64,000 bases of DNA from Pseudoips prasinana (Eukaryota > Arthropoda > Insecta > Lepidoptera > Nolidae), in NCBI GenBank assembly GCA_951640165.1, contig OX621252.1, positions 15,025,934 to 15,089,933 of the forward strand. The letters are read 5' to 3'. Of this stretch, positions 20,450 to 32,850 are shown one piece after another. The notes under the pieces are model-generated. The model worked only from the letters and a program-made list of their open reading frames with translations. It was not told the DNA's origin and did no database searches. Every line of letters begins with the position of its first letter. The stretch's first letter is position 1. The translations under genes and the position numbers were made by a program.

Positions 20450-20572
20450 CCCATGAATAGCTGTACTGTGTCTGGATGCACTTTGTATTCGGCAATTATA
20501 TGTTTGTAAAATACCCCGCGACACAGGGATTCGTTTACCTAATACGGGCGTTGTATTTCGAAATAATCTTGT
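20450..20572 (+). mobile_element. SINE-A body fragment, plus orientation
   Basis: 'caattatatgtttgtaaaat', 'accccgcgacacaggga' and 'cgggcgttgtatttcgaaat' correspond to the 3' half of SINE-A (complement of 9140-9250). Confidence 0.7.
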
Positions 20573-20934
20573 AACCATTGGTGGCATATGGAACAAACAT
20601 CCCAGGCGTATTACCTTATTTATACAGTTCCATATAGGAATAACTTTATGACATAGTATCCATCATAAGTCAAATATTTCTAAAGTAACATTACATTCCC
20701 TTTAACGTTAAAACGAAGCAATAAACGCACGATAACATTTCAACGACTGACCAGAAAATATAAAACAATCACAGATAAATTAACTGTTACATTCAATCCG
20801 GATTGAAATTGATTTCTATATTAAGTTACGAGGGCACAGAACTATTGATGCAGACTACAGATACTAAAACTTACAGACGCGTTTTAACAGAAAACATGTT
20901 GTTTTCATCAAATTACGCCAGCAGGTACAGACGC

Positions 20935-21065
20935 CAGCTCATCCAGCTACCCCAATCTGTCAAATTTCTTTTATAGATATTCAACTTTATCTCATAAATA
21001 TAAGATTCACTTTCAATTGGGGAAATTTGACAGGTTGGGGTAGCTTGATGTGCTGGTGTCTGCAC
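20935..21065. mobile_element. MITE-1 copy
   Basis: Ends 'gtacagacgccagctcatcc' and 'gatgtgctggtgtctgcac'. The interior has the family's shared 'ttcactttcaattggggaaa'. Confidence 0.85.
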
Positions 21066-21299
21066 CTAGTTATAAATCTCTTTCTACAGACTTATAGCAT
21101 GATATCGTATATGACTTGGAGAACAAACAGATTTTTATTACTAGCTTCACAAATATTGTATAAATTTATGATTTGATGAGCCCAGGTTCGCGTTTGATCA
21201 GATGTGGTTGCTAAGTAAGTATGTAGGCAACATTAAAAACAATGTAATAGGACATTGTACCCAAACCTATTGACCATATTTTGTTAGTTGTAATTCAGG

Positions 21300-21475
21300 C
21301 CGGGGGAGGATGAGCAGTTTTTCCTATCGGACAGTTCGTGGGTTCGATTTGCACCCAGAACAAATATTTGTGCGCAAGAACATCTGTTTTTCCTGAGTCT
21401 GGATGTAATTATCTGCTTAGTTTGGGATCAGATGGCCGTGTCTGAATAATGTCCCAGGATATTATATTATTATTT
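21300..21475 (+). mobile_element. SINE-B copy
   Basis: Degenerate head with 'gtgggttcgatttgcaccca', body 'acaaatatttgtgcgcaaga', end 'agtttgggatcagatggccg', 'tcccaggatatt'. It lacks the middle 'ccatagtacaagc' segment. Confidence 0.7.
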
Positions 21476-21944
21476 TATTTTAAACATGGACATGTTTGAA
21501 GTCGGTCATTTTACGAAACATTCTGTATAAGCTTGACAACGACACAAAATCGACACTGGTGTAAAATTATAATTAACGTTGTCATCATTAACGGGAGCTT
21601 GGGGATATTAAAATAAGCGTTATTTCTTGTCAATTGTTAAAATATTCAGTGATCTATTTAATTATAATACATATCATATGTAATATGGCTTAAATGCTAG
21701 CCTGTATATAATACCAGACTGTGTTCATGATGAATTAATAAGTATTAAAAAAGCGTTCTTACTAAAAGGGTTCGGGGTCTAGATCCCATTACCAGTAAGG
21801 ATTTTTGGTGGTTTTTATAGAGGACATACGTACAGAAAGATTAAGGAACAAGGACAGAAACAAGGTTTTAGGAAGGAAAGAATGTCTTTTGGAATGTTTA
21901 AAAATTGGAATAACTAGGGGTAATTAAGGAAAATATCCATCTTT

Positions 21945-22330
21945 TTGGGAGCCTGCTCATCCTGCATTTTTCGGTTCATGGTTGCCACTGGAGATCTTTC
22001 TGCCACATTTCAGAGCTATGCGCCTGGCCACTACCACTTCCGCGTGGCCATTTTTCGAGCAATGTCGGCTACTTTGGTACACCTAGGTTTTAAATATTTC
22101 TGATCCGTTTTCACAGTAACTTCAAGCATAGCCATCGTAATTGATATTTTGTTGGTCTTGATTCTTCTTATGCGACCCATAGTAGGGGTATATATTACGT
22201 CGTTACTGGCAACTCACACAGCATCACTGCGGTATTTGGGACGAGAAGATGTTTCGTAGCTTCCCAAATGCTGTCCAGCTGAGTTGGATTCGACGATTGA
22301 ACTCTTGCTCGAAGTTGGATAGTCTAAACA
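21945..22330 (-). pseudogene. RTE LINE 3' coding relic
   Basis: Parallels the 3' third of the RTE element at 59351-62524 in the same orientation: 'ggttgccactggagatcttt', 'ctgcggtatttgggacgaga', 'gttggattcgacgattgaac', 'ctcgaagttgga'. Many substitutions and indels; no long frame. Confidence 0.75.
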
Positions 22331-22519
22331 ATGTAAATATCGTTTTCTACATCTTAAAGTACACTTCACTTCATAGCCAGCTAAGTATATACAAGCTGCA
22401 ATTCCAAATCGTAGCAAATCATTTTTTAAATATTCGAGGGATGTGTGTTTATAATACATGTGAATATGACAACTTTTAGAACCCAGCTTTCGATCAAAGT
22501 TGAAATACAAAATAGGTTA

Positions 22520-22960
22520 TTCACAAAGCGAACGGGTATTGGCGAAAAAACCAACTACCCTCATAGTTGGCCCCCGGACTCAACCCACGCTCCCAGTGAC
22601 ACCCACTCCCACAAAGATGGATGCCAACGCGCGAAATATCCGGCCAACTATTCCAATTTGAAAAGTTTCCTTTTGGTAAAGCAACCGCACTTGCTTGTCG
22701 TAAAATGAACACAAAAAATTAGGCCCCCAATGGGCTAACCCACCCATTGCTCTGTACACATAAGTACTTGTGTTAGAACCGCTTGTTGAACTACGAAACC
22801 TAATAGAAATTCGGAAACTCAGGCACAGAACTACACAAATTGTATATAGACTTTTCTTAAAGTTAGTGTATGTTAAGAAGATTTGAACAAAATTCCACGA
22901 AAGTAGAAATTGCTGAGCTTCATAAAATATCCCCGCTGATACAGATGCATGCAAGCGTAA
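22520..22960 (-). other. Unidentified sequence with overlapping minus-strand frames
   Basis: A 124-codon open frame (contains MGGLAHWGPNFLCSFYDKQ) overlaps a 63-codon frame (SNWNSWPDISRVGIHLCGSG). Neither has recognisable domains or splice support. It may be part of a transposable element I cannot name. Confidence 0.3.
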
Positions 22961-24639
22961 AATATTTATGACGAAGCAATATGTTTGAATCGATCGAGTC
23001 CTAACTCATATCCTAAAAGTGACAACTTTTACCAGCTATCGTAACTCTACATGTTGTCGTAACTATATATCTTTACAGGATAACACAATTTTGTTTGATA
23101 TCATAAATATGTTTTTCAGCATTTATTGATGGTTACCAATCAAGCTATATTACATTCATAAAGAGAACCGTTCATAGACAGTTCACGGAATCGGCCGGAA
23201 AGGCCATGGATGAGTGGAGATTAGTTTAATGTCATTAGGTAAGCTCAAATGTGTAAAAATCACTTTTTTATTTTTCTTCCATACATTAAATAAAAATGGG
23301 TACACTAAAAAAGATTTGCAATATATTTGCACGACTTTTTATGACAAAAGATTGATTTTTAATCTAGTGAATTAGACTACAATTTGCTTACAAGTAGCCC
23401 AATTCTTAAGTTTATTTTAAAATTGAAATATATCAAAAGTCTTTTCAATCTATTGCACAACTTTTCTGTTAATAATATTTCGAACTTACGTTGCCGATAT
23501 TGGTACAAAAAGAAAAGGGTGCTTTGGGGACATTCAGTTTATCCAATGCCCTTAATTCTCGGCCCTGGCAATAATTATTAGATTATAGACGTTATAAATA
23601 AATAAATCATACCTATATATTGAAGTTTTAATTGTTAGTAACGATTAAAACTTACAAAAAAAGACGTGTGGCACTCGGAGACTGCCGCGGTAAAGCTATT
23701 GCATAGCATTTTTTATCAACTTATGCAATTATAATTATTTATTTATTTTATAATACTGCATTTGTGATAATAATAATAAAATGAATGTATATAGAGTACT
23801 GACTCTTTTTCTTTCACTATTTTTTCGTGACTTTCTTCATTAATAAATGCACTTTGTTTATTCATATTTAAAACACTTTGTACACAAATTATACGAGTAC
23901 AGATATTCACTGTTGTACGTAGATGATAAATACCTATACACCTATATACTTTCTCACAAACAGCTGATTAGGGTAGTTTTCCAATACAACCAATGCCACC
24001 TAAAGGCGGGTTGCTGAACTAAAGAGACAAGCGTGATAGTGGGGGGTGTTAGGTTTTTTTCGTTACGGAACTTCTGGATTCGGTCCCCATGCTCAAGGCC
24101 CGCGATAGAAGCTATGCAATAGCTTAAAATAATATTAGTATTACACCTACAGATTATTTCTCGGCAAGGTTTGACGGTGTAACATGAATCGATGTCCAAT
24201 GCCTGAGAATCGGACTGTCAACTCTTCTCGTTAATGTCGTTAGGATATGTTTATATTTGGACATTAGGTATAACCACTTCCAATAATATAAGGTAAAACA
24301 ATAAAGATAAATGACCACATGTAATAATGAAGTCACATTAGCATAAAACCGCATACGTCAGTTGGAAGCTCAAACAAATGTTGAATATGCGGCAGCCTGA
24401 CAGGGAATAAAAAATTCCGCGCGCCAATGCCTCTGTTTGTAGGTCACCCGAACTGGAACATACCTATATATGTGCCCGAACACAAATCACAGAAATTTCG
24501 GCAGCCTCGTATCCCTTATTTGTACTTGTATTGATCTACCATATGCCGTTTGGTACCTAGCATATATTGCAGCTAGAAATCATATATGTAAATATCAACT
24601 TGTGATGAATTTTTCCCAACTTTTAATGTATGGAGGTAT
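22961..24639. other. No features seen
   Basis: AT-rich sequence with only short chance frames; nothing recognised on either strand. Confidence 0.5.
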
Positions 24640-24925
24640 AAGATGAGTATGGCAGAAAAAGAATGAAAGAATAATATGCAGTGGGAATGAGAGCTCTAAG
24701 AAGTTTGTGTGGTATGACTGAGAGACAGAATATGAAATACTTGGTATAAGAAAGTATTGTAGTGTTCACACTACAATACTTTCGAAGATGTGGTCAAAAA
24801 ATTTTAAAAGGGTATGTTGAGATGGTTTTGGCATTTAGAAAGTATAAATTAAAGAAGATTGATAAAAGAAGTATACCTGGCCTGTGTGTATGGAACAAAA
24901 GGAAGCGGGAGACCTCGTAGAATAT
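24640..24925 (+). pseudogene. LINE ORF2 C-terminal relic
   Basis: The plus strand reads MRALRSLCGMTERD, later KRYVEMVWAFRKYKLKK and KRKRETS, the decayed 'ALRxxxGxTxRDR...GHVxRM...GKRGRGRP' ending of insect LINE reverse transcriptases. Multiple stops and a 34-nt hairpin (24750-24783) interrupt it. Confidence 0.6.
24750..24783. repeat. Short perfect hairpin inside a LINE relic
   Basis: Arms 'gaaagtattgtagtg' and 'cactacaatactttc' (15 bp, exact) around a 4-nt loop. Confidence 0.85.
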
Positions 24926-25000
24926 TCTCTGACCAAATCGGAGCTGTTCTAGCTCAGCTCTAGCTCAGTTAAAGCCCAGGTCAGTAAAATATAATACAAT

Positions 25001-25067
25001 TTGGGCTTATTCAGTGAAACCTGCATCTTTCATTATCCAAGATCCAGGTTTTACTAAATAAGTCCAA
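25001..25067. repeat. Imperfect hairpin, 67 nt
   Basis: 'ttgggcttattcagtgaaac' pairs with 'ttttactaaataagtccaa', and the inner 'ctgcatctt' with 'aagatccag'. Size and shape resemble a small-RNA precursor or MITE. Confidence 0.55.
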
Positions 25068-26664
25068 AATATAAATAAATAAATATTATTTTATATTTTT
25101 ATATATACTATATATATATACAAAAAAGTATGATCACATACAATCAACATATATATATTTTTTCGTCTTAATGAATATCTTTTTTGTTATAATTTCGGTT
25201 AGGTGTCGGGTCCTAACTTAACCTTTATATTATAATATGATAAAATTCTGACTAATTATTAATATTAAATTTTCAGGTAAATTTACAATTTTAACAAAAA
25301 AATCCTCACAATCTTACAAACAATATCGTACAAATGTGAATAGCAAAAGTTAATAACGAGTGTTTTAAAAATTGTTTAACCCCTCAATTTTACTTGACTA
25401 TTAACCGATTAGACCAAAGTAATGTATGAAATCTTGACAACATTCCCTGTCGAATAAAAAGTAATTAATTAAATCTAAAGTTCACAAACATCGGAGATAC
25501 GATTAGCATAATCAAAATACAAACAACATACAACTAAAATCCTTCTTTTTGAGTTCGCTTAAAAAGTGTATGATATGTAACATTTTATAGCTATTATGTA
25601 AATGTGTACGCCGCGGCGCATGAACCAATTTATCATGGATTGATGTAGCTATTTCATATCTTTGTAATCAATCTACGCTGTGCACCGAATGTTCGTATTC
25701 CAATATAGTGTAGCGAATTTTGTACTTCATGCGTTTTATACAGCGACTGATGTGATTATTTTAAACAAGGTGTATTAAACGATTTTTTCCTACGGCTTTT
25801 CCCATAAGTCATTAAAATGTGCTGTTCAGTTTTGGATGGGAATATTCATGAAATTAACATTATTATTTATAGAAAATATACCACTAATTTTACTAAAAAT
25901 AGTTGAAATATACGAAATAATTACATGCATATTATCTTTTTTCTGACGTTGAAATTTCAGGCTATTGTACTTTGTATTCAGTATTACTAGGGCCTATGGT
26001 CATGATCTTAACCCTGATAAAGTTCTTAATCCATAAATGGAAAGTAAAAAATATATATTTCCCCTTAAGGAGTTGGTCCCGGCTATAGACATCCGACAAT
26101 AGTCGTTAATATGTCAGAGTCTAGACTTGGACATTTAACAAGCTAGAGTGACCACTATAAATACAAATTCTTTTTGTCTAAGCCTCGTAGGAACTGATTA
26201 TATATATTGTAAAGAGATAGAATTAAGTATTGTTCCCGTGTACCATTATAGCCATGACACTTAAAGCGATTTGTTATTTATTTTTGTATGTTGCAATTAA
26301 TTCATAGTATTATTTAATGCAAAGCAATTTTTATTATTTTGTACTTAATTTGAATCTTACCAAATTTTATAACTTGTTAATAATGTTTTGTTTAAATTCT
26401 TACTTTAATATTATGTCATTCAGTCACAATTTAATTTCACTTTTATTTTTAAGTTAGATAATTTATAATTTTATTTTTAATTAATGTAATTTATACACGT
26501 CAATCTTTAATTTCGCATTTGGTGTTAACCTGTAACTGGTTGCTACACAAGAAAATGTATTGTGTAAGTTAAGATATACCAAACTCAAATTTAATGTGTA
26601 AGCAATTGTTGGTTAACCTAATAAACAAAAAAAAAATTAAATTATGTAGACGGTAAGAGCAAAA
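25068..26664. other. No features seen
   Basis: Strongly AT-rich sequence without convincing coding regions or named repeats. Confidence 0.5.
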
Positions 26665-26800
26665 AAATCATCAACATCATCATCAAAACAGCCAGAAGAC
26701 GCGCACTGCTAGACAAAGGCCTCACCAAAGGTCTCCAAAATTATCGGTCTTGCGCTACCTACATCCAGCTGCTTTTAAGTAATATCACTAGATTATAAAA
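26665..26800 (-). mobile_element. RTE LINE 3' end
   Basis: (CAT)n-like start 'catcaacatcatcatcaaaa', then 'cagccagaagacgcgcactg', 'gacaaaggcct', 'atcggtcttgcgctacct'; matches the 3' end of 59351-62524 in the same orientation. Strongly 5'-truncated. Confidence 0.75.
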
Positions 26801-27039
26801 TGCAATATATCTATGCTAAATTAATTATTTTAATTATACACATAAACACGAATAGGAGTATTCATGCTTTTCTTAATAAACAATTAAACTTTCAGTTTAT
26901 TATAGTTTCGTTAATTTATGAATTCTCTTTCACCATTAGTTATAAACACGGATGAGTTTAAGAAGAGTTTAAGAAATATCTCCTTGTGTCATTCAATGGT
27001 CATTCGACATTCGAGTAAATCTGACAATATATTTTGAAT

Positions 27040-27310
27040 AAGAATTGCCAAACGGAAGTGGCAGTGGGCAGGGCACATAGCTCGTAGAACTGACTGCCGA
27101 TGGGGCAGAAAGGTTCTCGAGTGGCGACCACGAACCGGAAGACGCAGCGTTGGCAGGCCCCCACACGGTGGACCGTCGATCTTGTGCGGGTCGCGGGAAG
27201 CTGCTGGATGCGGGCAGCGCAGGACCGGCTATTGTGGAGATCTTTGGGTTAGGTCTTTGTCCAGTAGTGGACGTCTTTCGGCTGATATGATGATTTTGCA
27301 ATGATGATGA
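27040..27310 (+). pseudogene. RTE LINE 3' coding relic, plus orientation
   Basis: The plus strand translates with gaps to AKRKWQWAGHIARRTDCRWG, then RKVLEWRPRTGRRSVGRP, the C-terminus of the RTE ORF at 59370. The 3' end 'cagtagtggacgtctttcgg' and '(atg)n' follow. It is 5'-truncated with indels, inverted relative to the full-length copy. Confidence 0.8.
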
Positions 27311-27409
27311 AGTGATATTTAAGTAAGAAGGTAAGAAATAAATTTATTATCATATTAGTTTTTAGTAATAGGTGAAGAATGATAACCTGTAAGCAGCGAA
27401 ATAAATAAT

Positions 27410-27724
27410 CTATACAAATAAATAAAATTGGAGTGTCTGTTTGTAATATTGAAATAACCGGTTTTTACTACATAAATATGAATATATATACGGTACATAC
27501 ACCAAAATAACATTTTTTACAATTTTTGTCTGTCTGTCTGTCTGTTTGTTCCGGCTAATCTCTGAAACGGCTGGGCCGATTTTGACGGGACTTTTATTGG
27601 CAGGTAGCTGATGTAATAAGGAGTAACTTAGGCTACTTTCATTTTAGAAAAAGTAATTTATTTTACTATAAAACAAAATAAACTAATTAACACGCGGACG
27701 AAGTCGCGGGCACAGCTAGTTTCA
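27410..27724 (+). repeat. Dispersed repeat E, plus copy
   Basis: Contains a (tctg)n run (27527-27547), 'gaaacggctgggccgatttt', 'gtaacttaggctac' and the family end 'gcgggcacagctagt'. Common type of lepidopteran repeat; its class is uncertain. Confidence 0.65.
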
Positions 27725-28032
27725 AATAAAAAGTAACTCATGCGCTCGTGTCCCGCGTCAGTGAAAAAACAATCACTATGAAAAATAAATTGCATGTTGT
27801 AGTCAAACATAAGCTATATATAGGTAATATACGAGGCGGCTATTTGTGGAGCTAGACATCGCAGCTTTTAATTAGAAATGCCGTTTCGTTTGCTAAGTTT
27901 GTTGAAGTTGAGCACCGCGCATCCGCCTAAATATTGACAAAGCCAATTTCATTACTTTTATTTTTTTAAACCAAGCTGTCATGCAGTCCGAAATTTTACG
28001 TCATAACATTGGAATATCCTTTATATTCCAAT

Positions 28033-28161
28033 GTACACACGGCTACATATCAACCTAAACATTTCCATTATAAGCTGACCTCTCATTGCATTGAAATCCT
28101 ATACGACGCGGTATCAGCTTATACTGGAAATGTATAGCTTGATATATGTAGCCGCGTGTAC
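28033..28161. mobile_element. MITE-2 copy 2
   Basis: Ends 'gtacacacggctacatatca' and 'atgtagccgcgtgtac'; internal arms 'cattataagctgacctctca' and 'tatcagcttatactgg'. Same layout as 10198-10324. Confidence 0.8.
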
Positions 28162-28711
28162 TAACGTAAATCTCGTAACTATGGAACTTCCGACTTCTCG
28201 GAATTTCATTTATGTCACTCGTGAGTAAATAACCTTAACGCCCGTGTATCACGTTTATATTATGAGTTAAATAACTAAATAAACTACACCGTGTTTCACA
28301 CCTTTAGTTTGTATAAAATAATTGTCTAACATAACGAATTTATTAAACAAATTCGTTTATGAAAGTATAATCAAATTCTCGAATAATGTTAATTAATATT
28401 GAAAATTAATTGGTAAATTTTATTTATTTATGAAGGTCATATTTGTGTAACAATTTATAAATCTGATTGGTTACTCCGCTTCTGTTGATTTAGTTGTCAA
28501 TTTATATACAATTTTAATAGCTATTCACCAATTCGGAAAAACAATGTTATCAAAATATTGAAATTTCAACGAAATAAGCCTTCACGGGCCTCCTATTAAA
28601 ATACGTACGCTAAAAAAGCTTGCATTTGTTCTATTTTTTTATATGAACATGTACTAAACTAGTAATTATTAAAAAAAAACGATAAAATAATAAATTACAG
28701 TATATATTTAA

Positions 28712-28832
28712 CATTCATCATCACCATCATCATCAAATCAGCCTATATACGCCCACAGCTGGACAAAAGCCTTACCCAATGATCTCCACAAATGCCGGTT
28801 TTGACCACCCGCATCCAGCAGCTTCCATTATT
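28712..28832 (-). mobile_element. RTE LINE 3' end
   Basis: (CAT)n, then 'cagcctatatacgcccacag', 'ctggacaaaagcctt', 'gatctccacaaatgccggtt', 'cgcatccagcagctt'. 5'-truncated copy in the same orientation as 59351-62524. Confidence 0.75.
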
Positions 28833-28881
28833 ATATATTAATAATAATGTTATTATTGTATTTTAATTGTTATTATTAGAC

Positions 28882-29240
28882 TAGCTGTGCTTCGTGGTTT
28901 TACCCGCGTTAAACTTTCTAAGTCATAGTCTATTCGTTATTCGAATATATCTTACTAATATTAAAAAGGCGAAAGTTTGTGAGTGTTTATGTTTGATATT
29001 TCTTCACGCAAAAGCTACCGAACGGATTTGATGAAACTTTGTAATAATATAGCTTATATGTATATCCGAATAACACATAGGCTATAATTTATAAAGTTTA
29101 ACGCGGGTAAAACCGCGGGCGGGGTACAGCTAGTAAGCTATATTACTACAAAGTTTCATTAAAATCCATCCGGTAGTTATTGCGTGAAAGGGTAACAAAC
29201 ATAGACACTCACAAACTTTCGCCATTATAATATTAGTGTG
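28882..29240. repeat. Repeat E, inverted pair
   Basis: A plus copy (28960-29133, ending 'ggggtacagctagt') abuts a minus copy (29134-29238, ending 'ataatattagtgtga' side). A remnant minus end also sits at 28882-28925. The pair could fold over about 100 bp. Confidence 0.65.
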
Positions 29241-31440
29241 ATATATCTTAATTGTTCACTAAAATTATTAGAATACCATACGAAAATCTGATTGTGCAGC
29301 ATAAATACTATCGTTTATTTTGCGCTTTTGTAACAAAAAAATCAACTGTTCACTTTATTCTCAACATGCAAATCATTTTGTTAGTAAACTTCCAAATTGA
29401 ACGTGTACATACAATCGAACTAAATAAATATTTTACTGAAACTCCCATTCAAAATATATTTTTGCTGTTTTACATATTGTTTATAACATTTTTTGAACAA
29501 TGAAACATATTTAAGAATAAACATTTGTTTAGATAATAAAGAAAAACCTTAGTAAACAATATGTGGGGACTTTTTAGAGATTTGATCATTATTTATTTAA
29601 ACTTGATGCACATAAAAGTACAAAGGCGGACTTAATGCCTAAGGCATTTTCTCCCAGTCAACCTTAAGGTGGTGCAGAGATAATTAGATAGGTGCATTTG
29701 GTACAAATATTAAATAACGAAAATAAGATACACGATTGACGAAAAAATAATGAAAATGGGACCAACAGATATATACATAATACCTTTATACTATACAACT
29801 TAAACATAAATTTCCAAAATGGTTCATCTTAGGAGAGAATATTTGCATAATCTAAGGTATGGCCAAATTTAACTAGGTCTTATTGACAAAACAAACATTA
29901 TAGTAATATTAAACGTTTTAACATATTATACAACTATGAAGGTCCATATGTTGCTTAAACCTTACAAGATTGTTTTGCAAAAACGGTTCCTCGATTTCCC
30001 AAATTCGTAGTTATCTAACTTCGAATTCATACCGATGGATCAACAAGCAAATACGGGAAACTTCCTCGCATAAATAATGATTTCCAGAGTAACAAGTCAA
30101 AATGACCCTTCGGCTTATGTAATAAAAGCAAACTAATAAGAAATTTTCGCACCAATTTCTTCAGAGTCTCGGTTAGAGCTTATTTTTCTCAGTGAGTGAC
30201 TGCGAAATTTATGAGAGACCCCCAACGCAATAAAATACCTTGCGAGAAAATGAAGGAGCAAATCGTAATATATTTGTTTCTTGGTGGCTAGAGGGAGACC
30301 GTTTTAGCCATCTGCGGGCAGAATATATTTTATGGGAATGTTCTACGTCTTATGAAGTTCATTCATTTCATTTTATCAAACAGAGACACAGAGCCTACCC
30401 GTAAAAGGAATTATACTTATTTATATTGCTTTTGTTTTTTTAATAAGCCCACTTTTTGGATTGCTATGAGAATGATTAATGTTCTTAATACAGGACGTTG
30501 TTTACAGATAAAATGGAGTTTAATGTTACATCACTGCAGTGCGACGTCGTTTCGTTGAATGTTCGTAAAATTGTAGTGATATTGATCATCTGTTTACGTA
30601 CGGCCATTTTGTGAAGTTTCACATTGAATTTACGTGTGTCATATAGGCCGTGTATAGCGTATAAATGATAATAAAATATTATCTGAACGTGTTGGATCGA
30701 TCGATACGTTTTAAAACATCTGAGGCAATCTGTAGTTATGGAATTTACAGTAACGTTTATGAGTCCAGTGGCAGTTCACGAGGAATATTGAAATTGGGAT
30801 TTCACTTATGTTTTTCTAATGTGAAACTACTTAATTTCATTATGTTGTGTGTATTAAGCTTGATTAATATTTTATACTGGCTACCCACCCCGGCTTTGCA
30901 CGTGTAGGTATATGTATAAAAAGATAAATTACTCTTTTTTTAGTACTTTACTTGGACAAATAGAAAATAACCACAATTCCTTAGACTGAAGTCAATTTGT
31001 CATCATCTTTCAATTTAACGCGATTTTTAACTGAATAATTTGAACGAAATACAGTCATTGAATGAATGAATGATGTATTTATTTGCCGGAATATAGAGTT
31101 GTTAAATACATTGTGGTATAGTTTGACTATATTCAACATACACAATATGTTGTGCAAAATATTTGGTTAAAAGTGTTATCTAATTTTAGGCATGTAAATT
31201 TGTTTGGCAAGTGTATACTAGTATTATTAATAATAATTTACAATGGGATAATAATTAATTGTGACATAAGTTTAATAGTTACGTAGGTATAACTTCATGT
31301 ATTTTTGTAAGGTATCTACTCTCTCACTGTATCTACAATTATTTACAAACGATAACAAAAAGCATATTGAATGGACAAAAGGAAATCGTATAGAAATCAC
31401 TAAAACTAGGAATGTATTGGTGAGGGTCTTCAATAACTAG
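29241..31440. other. No genes recognised
   Basis: AT-rich sequence. Open frames of 68-83 codons occur (29252, 30352, 30665) but have AT-driven composition, no domains and no splice support. Confidence 0.5.
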
Positions 31441-31568
31441 GTATTCCACTCCACAATAATATCCTAAGACATTATTAACACACGGCCATCTGACCCCAAA
31501 TTAAGCAGAGCTTGTACTATGGAAACCAGATAACTGATATACTACTTTTCTTTTGTAATTAAATATTA

Positions 31569-32850
31569 GGTCTTTACCTATGAAATTGCCGTTCTGCAGT
31601 ACTGGCCATTTCAAATCAAAATAATTTTTGTTTGGCTAAGAATTCTAATTTCAAATTAATTTTATTTTAAAAACATGGATTCTTTTTTCCAAAAGTAGTC
31701 ATTTCTTTATTGATTAGTGTTACATTTTCATCGCATTTCAATCTTTTTCGTCATCATGGATACGTTAAAAATTCGAGTAATTATGGAATATGAGTACCGT
31801 CGTGGCAGCAACGCGGCACAAGCGGCACGCAACATCAACGACGTTTACGGAGCTAACACTACAAACCAACGCACCACCTGTTATTGGTTTGCTCGCTTCC
31901 GTTCTGGAAATTTCGACCTGAAAAATGAACCTCGCGGTCGTCCGAAGACTTTGGTCGACAATGACGAATTAAAGGCGGTTGTGGAAGCTGATGATACACA
32001 ATCTACGGCTGAATTAGCAGCAGCTTTCGACGTTAGCGTCAAAACAATATTGGTCCATTTGCGTCAAATTGGCAAGGTAAAAAAGCTTGACAAATGGGTG
32101 CCCCACGAACTCAATGATCGCCAGCGCGAAGTACGCGTCGAGACGTGCCTTGCACTGCTCAACAGACACGCAAATGAAGGAATTTTGAACCGCATTGTTA
32201 CCTGCGATGAAAAATGGATTCTGTTTGATAACCGCAAGCGCTCAGCAAGTTGGTTGGATCCTGGTTCAGCACCTAAACAATGCCCTAAACGAAAACTTAC
32301 CCCTAGAAAAGTGATGGTCACTGTTTGGTGGTCTAGCGCCGGTGTGATTCATCACAGCTTCTTACCAAACGGGGTGAGCGTTACTGCAGATGTGTACTGT
32401 GAAGAACTGAGCACAATGATGGAGAAGCTGGCGCATCTCCAACCAGCATTGGTCAATCGCTCGTCTCCGCTGCTCCTGCACGACAACGCGCGACCTCATA
32501 CTGCACAGCAGACGGTCTCCAAGTTGCAAGAACTGGGGTTGGAAGCTCTCCGTCATCCGCCCTACTCACCAGACCTTGCGCCTACAGACTACTACTTTTT
32601 CCAGAATTTGGATAACTTCTTGGCGGGAAAAAAATTCAATACCCGAGAGGCAGTACAAAATGCCTTTGAAGAATTAGTTGCCTCCCGTCCAGCTGATTTC
32701 TTTAAGAAGGGCATCAATAAACTGCCACTGCGATGGCAAAGATGCATTGATTGCATGGGTGATTACTTCGATTAATACAAATAAAAAAATTCATGAAAAA
32801 AATTCGTTTAAATTTTTTCATACAAAACGGCAATTTCATAGGTAAAGACC
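31569..32850 (+). mobile_element. Complete mariner transposon
   Basis: 1282 bp. Terminal inverted repeats of 25 bp are identical at both ends, starting 'ggtctttacctatgaaattg', and extend loosely further. It is flanked by a TA duplication (31567-31568 and 32851-32852). It contains one uninterrupted transposase ORF. Length and structure match canonical mariners of about 1.3 kb. Confidence 0.95.
31756..32775 (+). CDS. Mariner transposase, DD34D, intact
   Basis: Cut-and-paste transposase that binds the element's terminal repeats in the nucleus and inserts at TA. The start chosen is the Met of MDTLKIRVIM (31756), giving 339 residues, the usual mariner length; a Met 13 codons upstream is in frame but adds a non-family extension. 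The N-terminal paired helix-turn-helix region covers residues about 5-110, with the AT-hook-like GRPKT between the helices. WVPHEL is at 114-119. Catalytic residues are D151 (TCDEKW), D243 (LLHDNARPH) and D278 (YSPDLAPTDYYFF), the last two spaced by 34. No stop or frameshift; all catalytic acids present, so it may be functional. Flanking SINE sequence shows it is younger than that SINE. Confidence 0.95.
   Translation: MDTLKIRVIMEYEYRRGSNAAQAARNINDVYGANTTNQRTTCYWFARFRSGNFDLKNEPRGRPKTLVDNDELKAVVEADDTQSTAELAAAFDVSVKTILVHLRQIGKVKKLDKWVPHELNDRQREVRVETCLALLNRHANEGILNRIVTCDEKWILFDNRKRSASWLDPGSAPKQCPKRKLTPRKVMVTVWWSSAGVIHHSFLPNGVSVTADVYCEELSTMMEKLAHLQPALVNRSSPLLLHDNARPHTAQQTVSKLQELGLEALRHPPYSPDLAPTDYYFFQNLDNFLAGKKFNTREAVQNAFEELVASRPADFFKKGINKLPLRWQRCIDCMGDYFD

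Larger units (their letters stand above)
16836..21944. other. Repeat-dense, gene-free region
   Basis: Holds SINEs A and B, two MITE-1 copies, a 239-bp foldback, LINE relics and hairpins, all listed separately. Stretches 18380-18860 and 19165-19660 show nothing else I can name beyond a repeat E remnant near 19177-19340. Confidence 0.6.
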
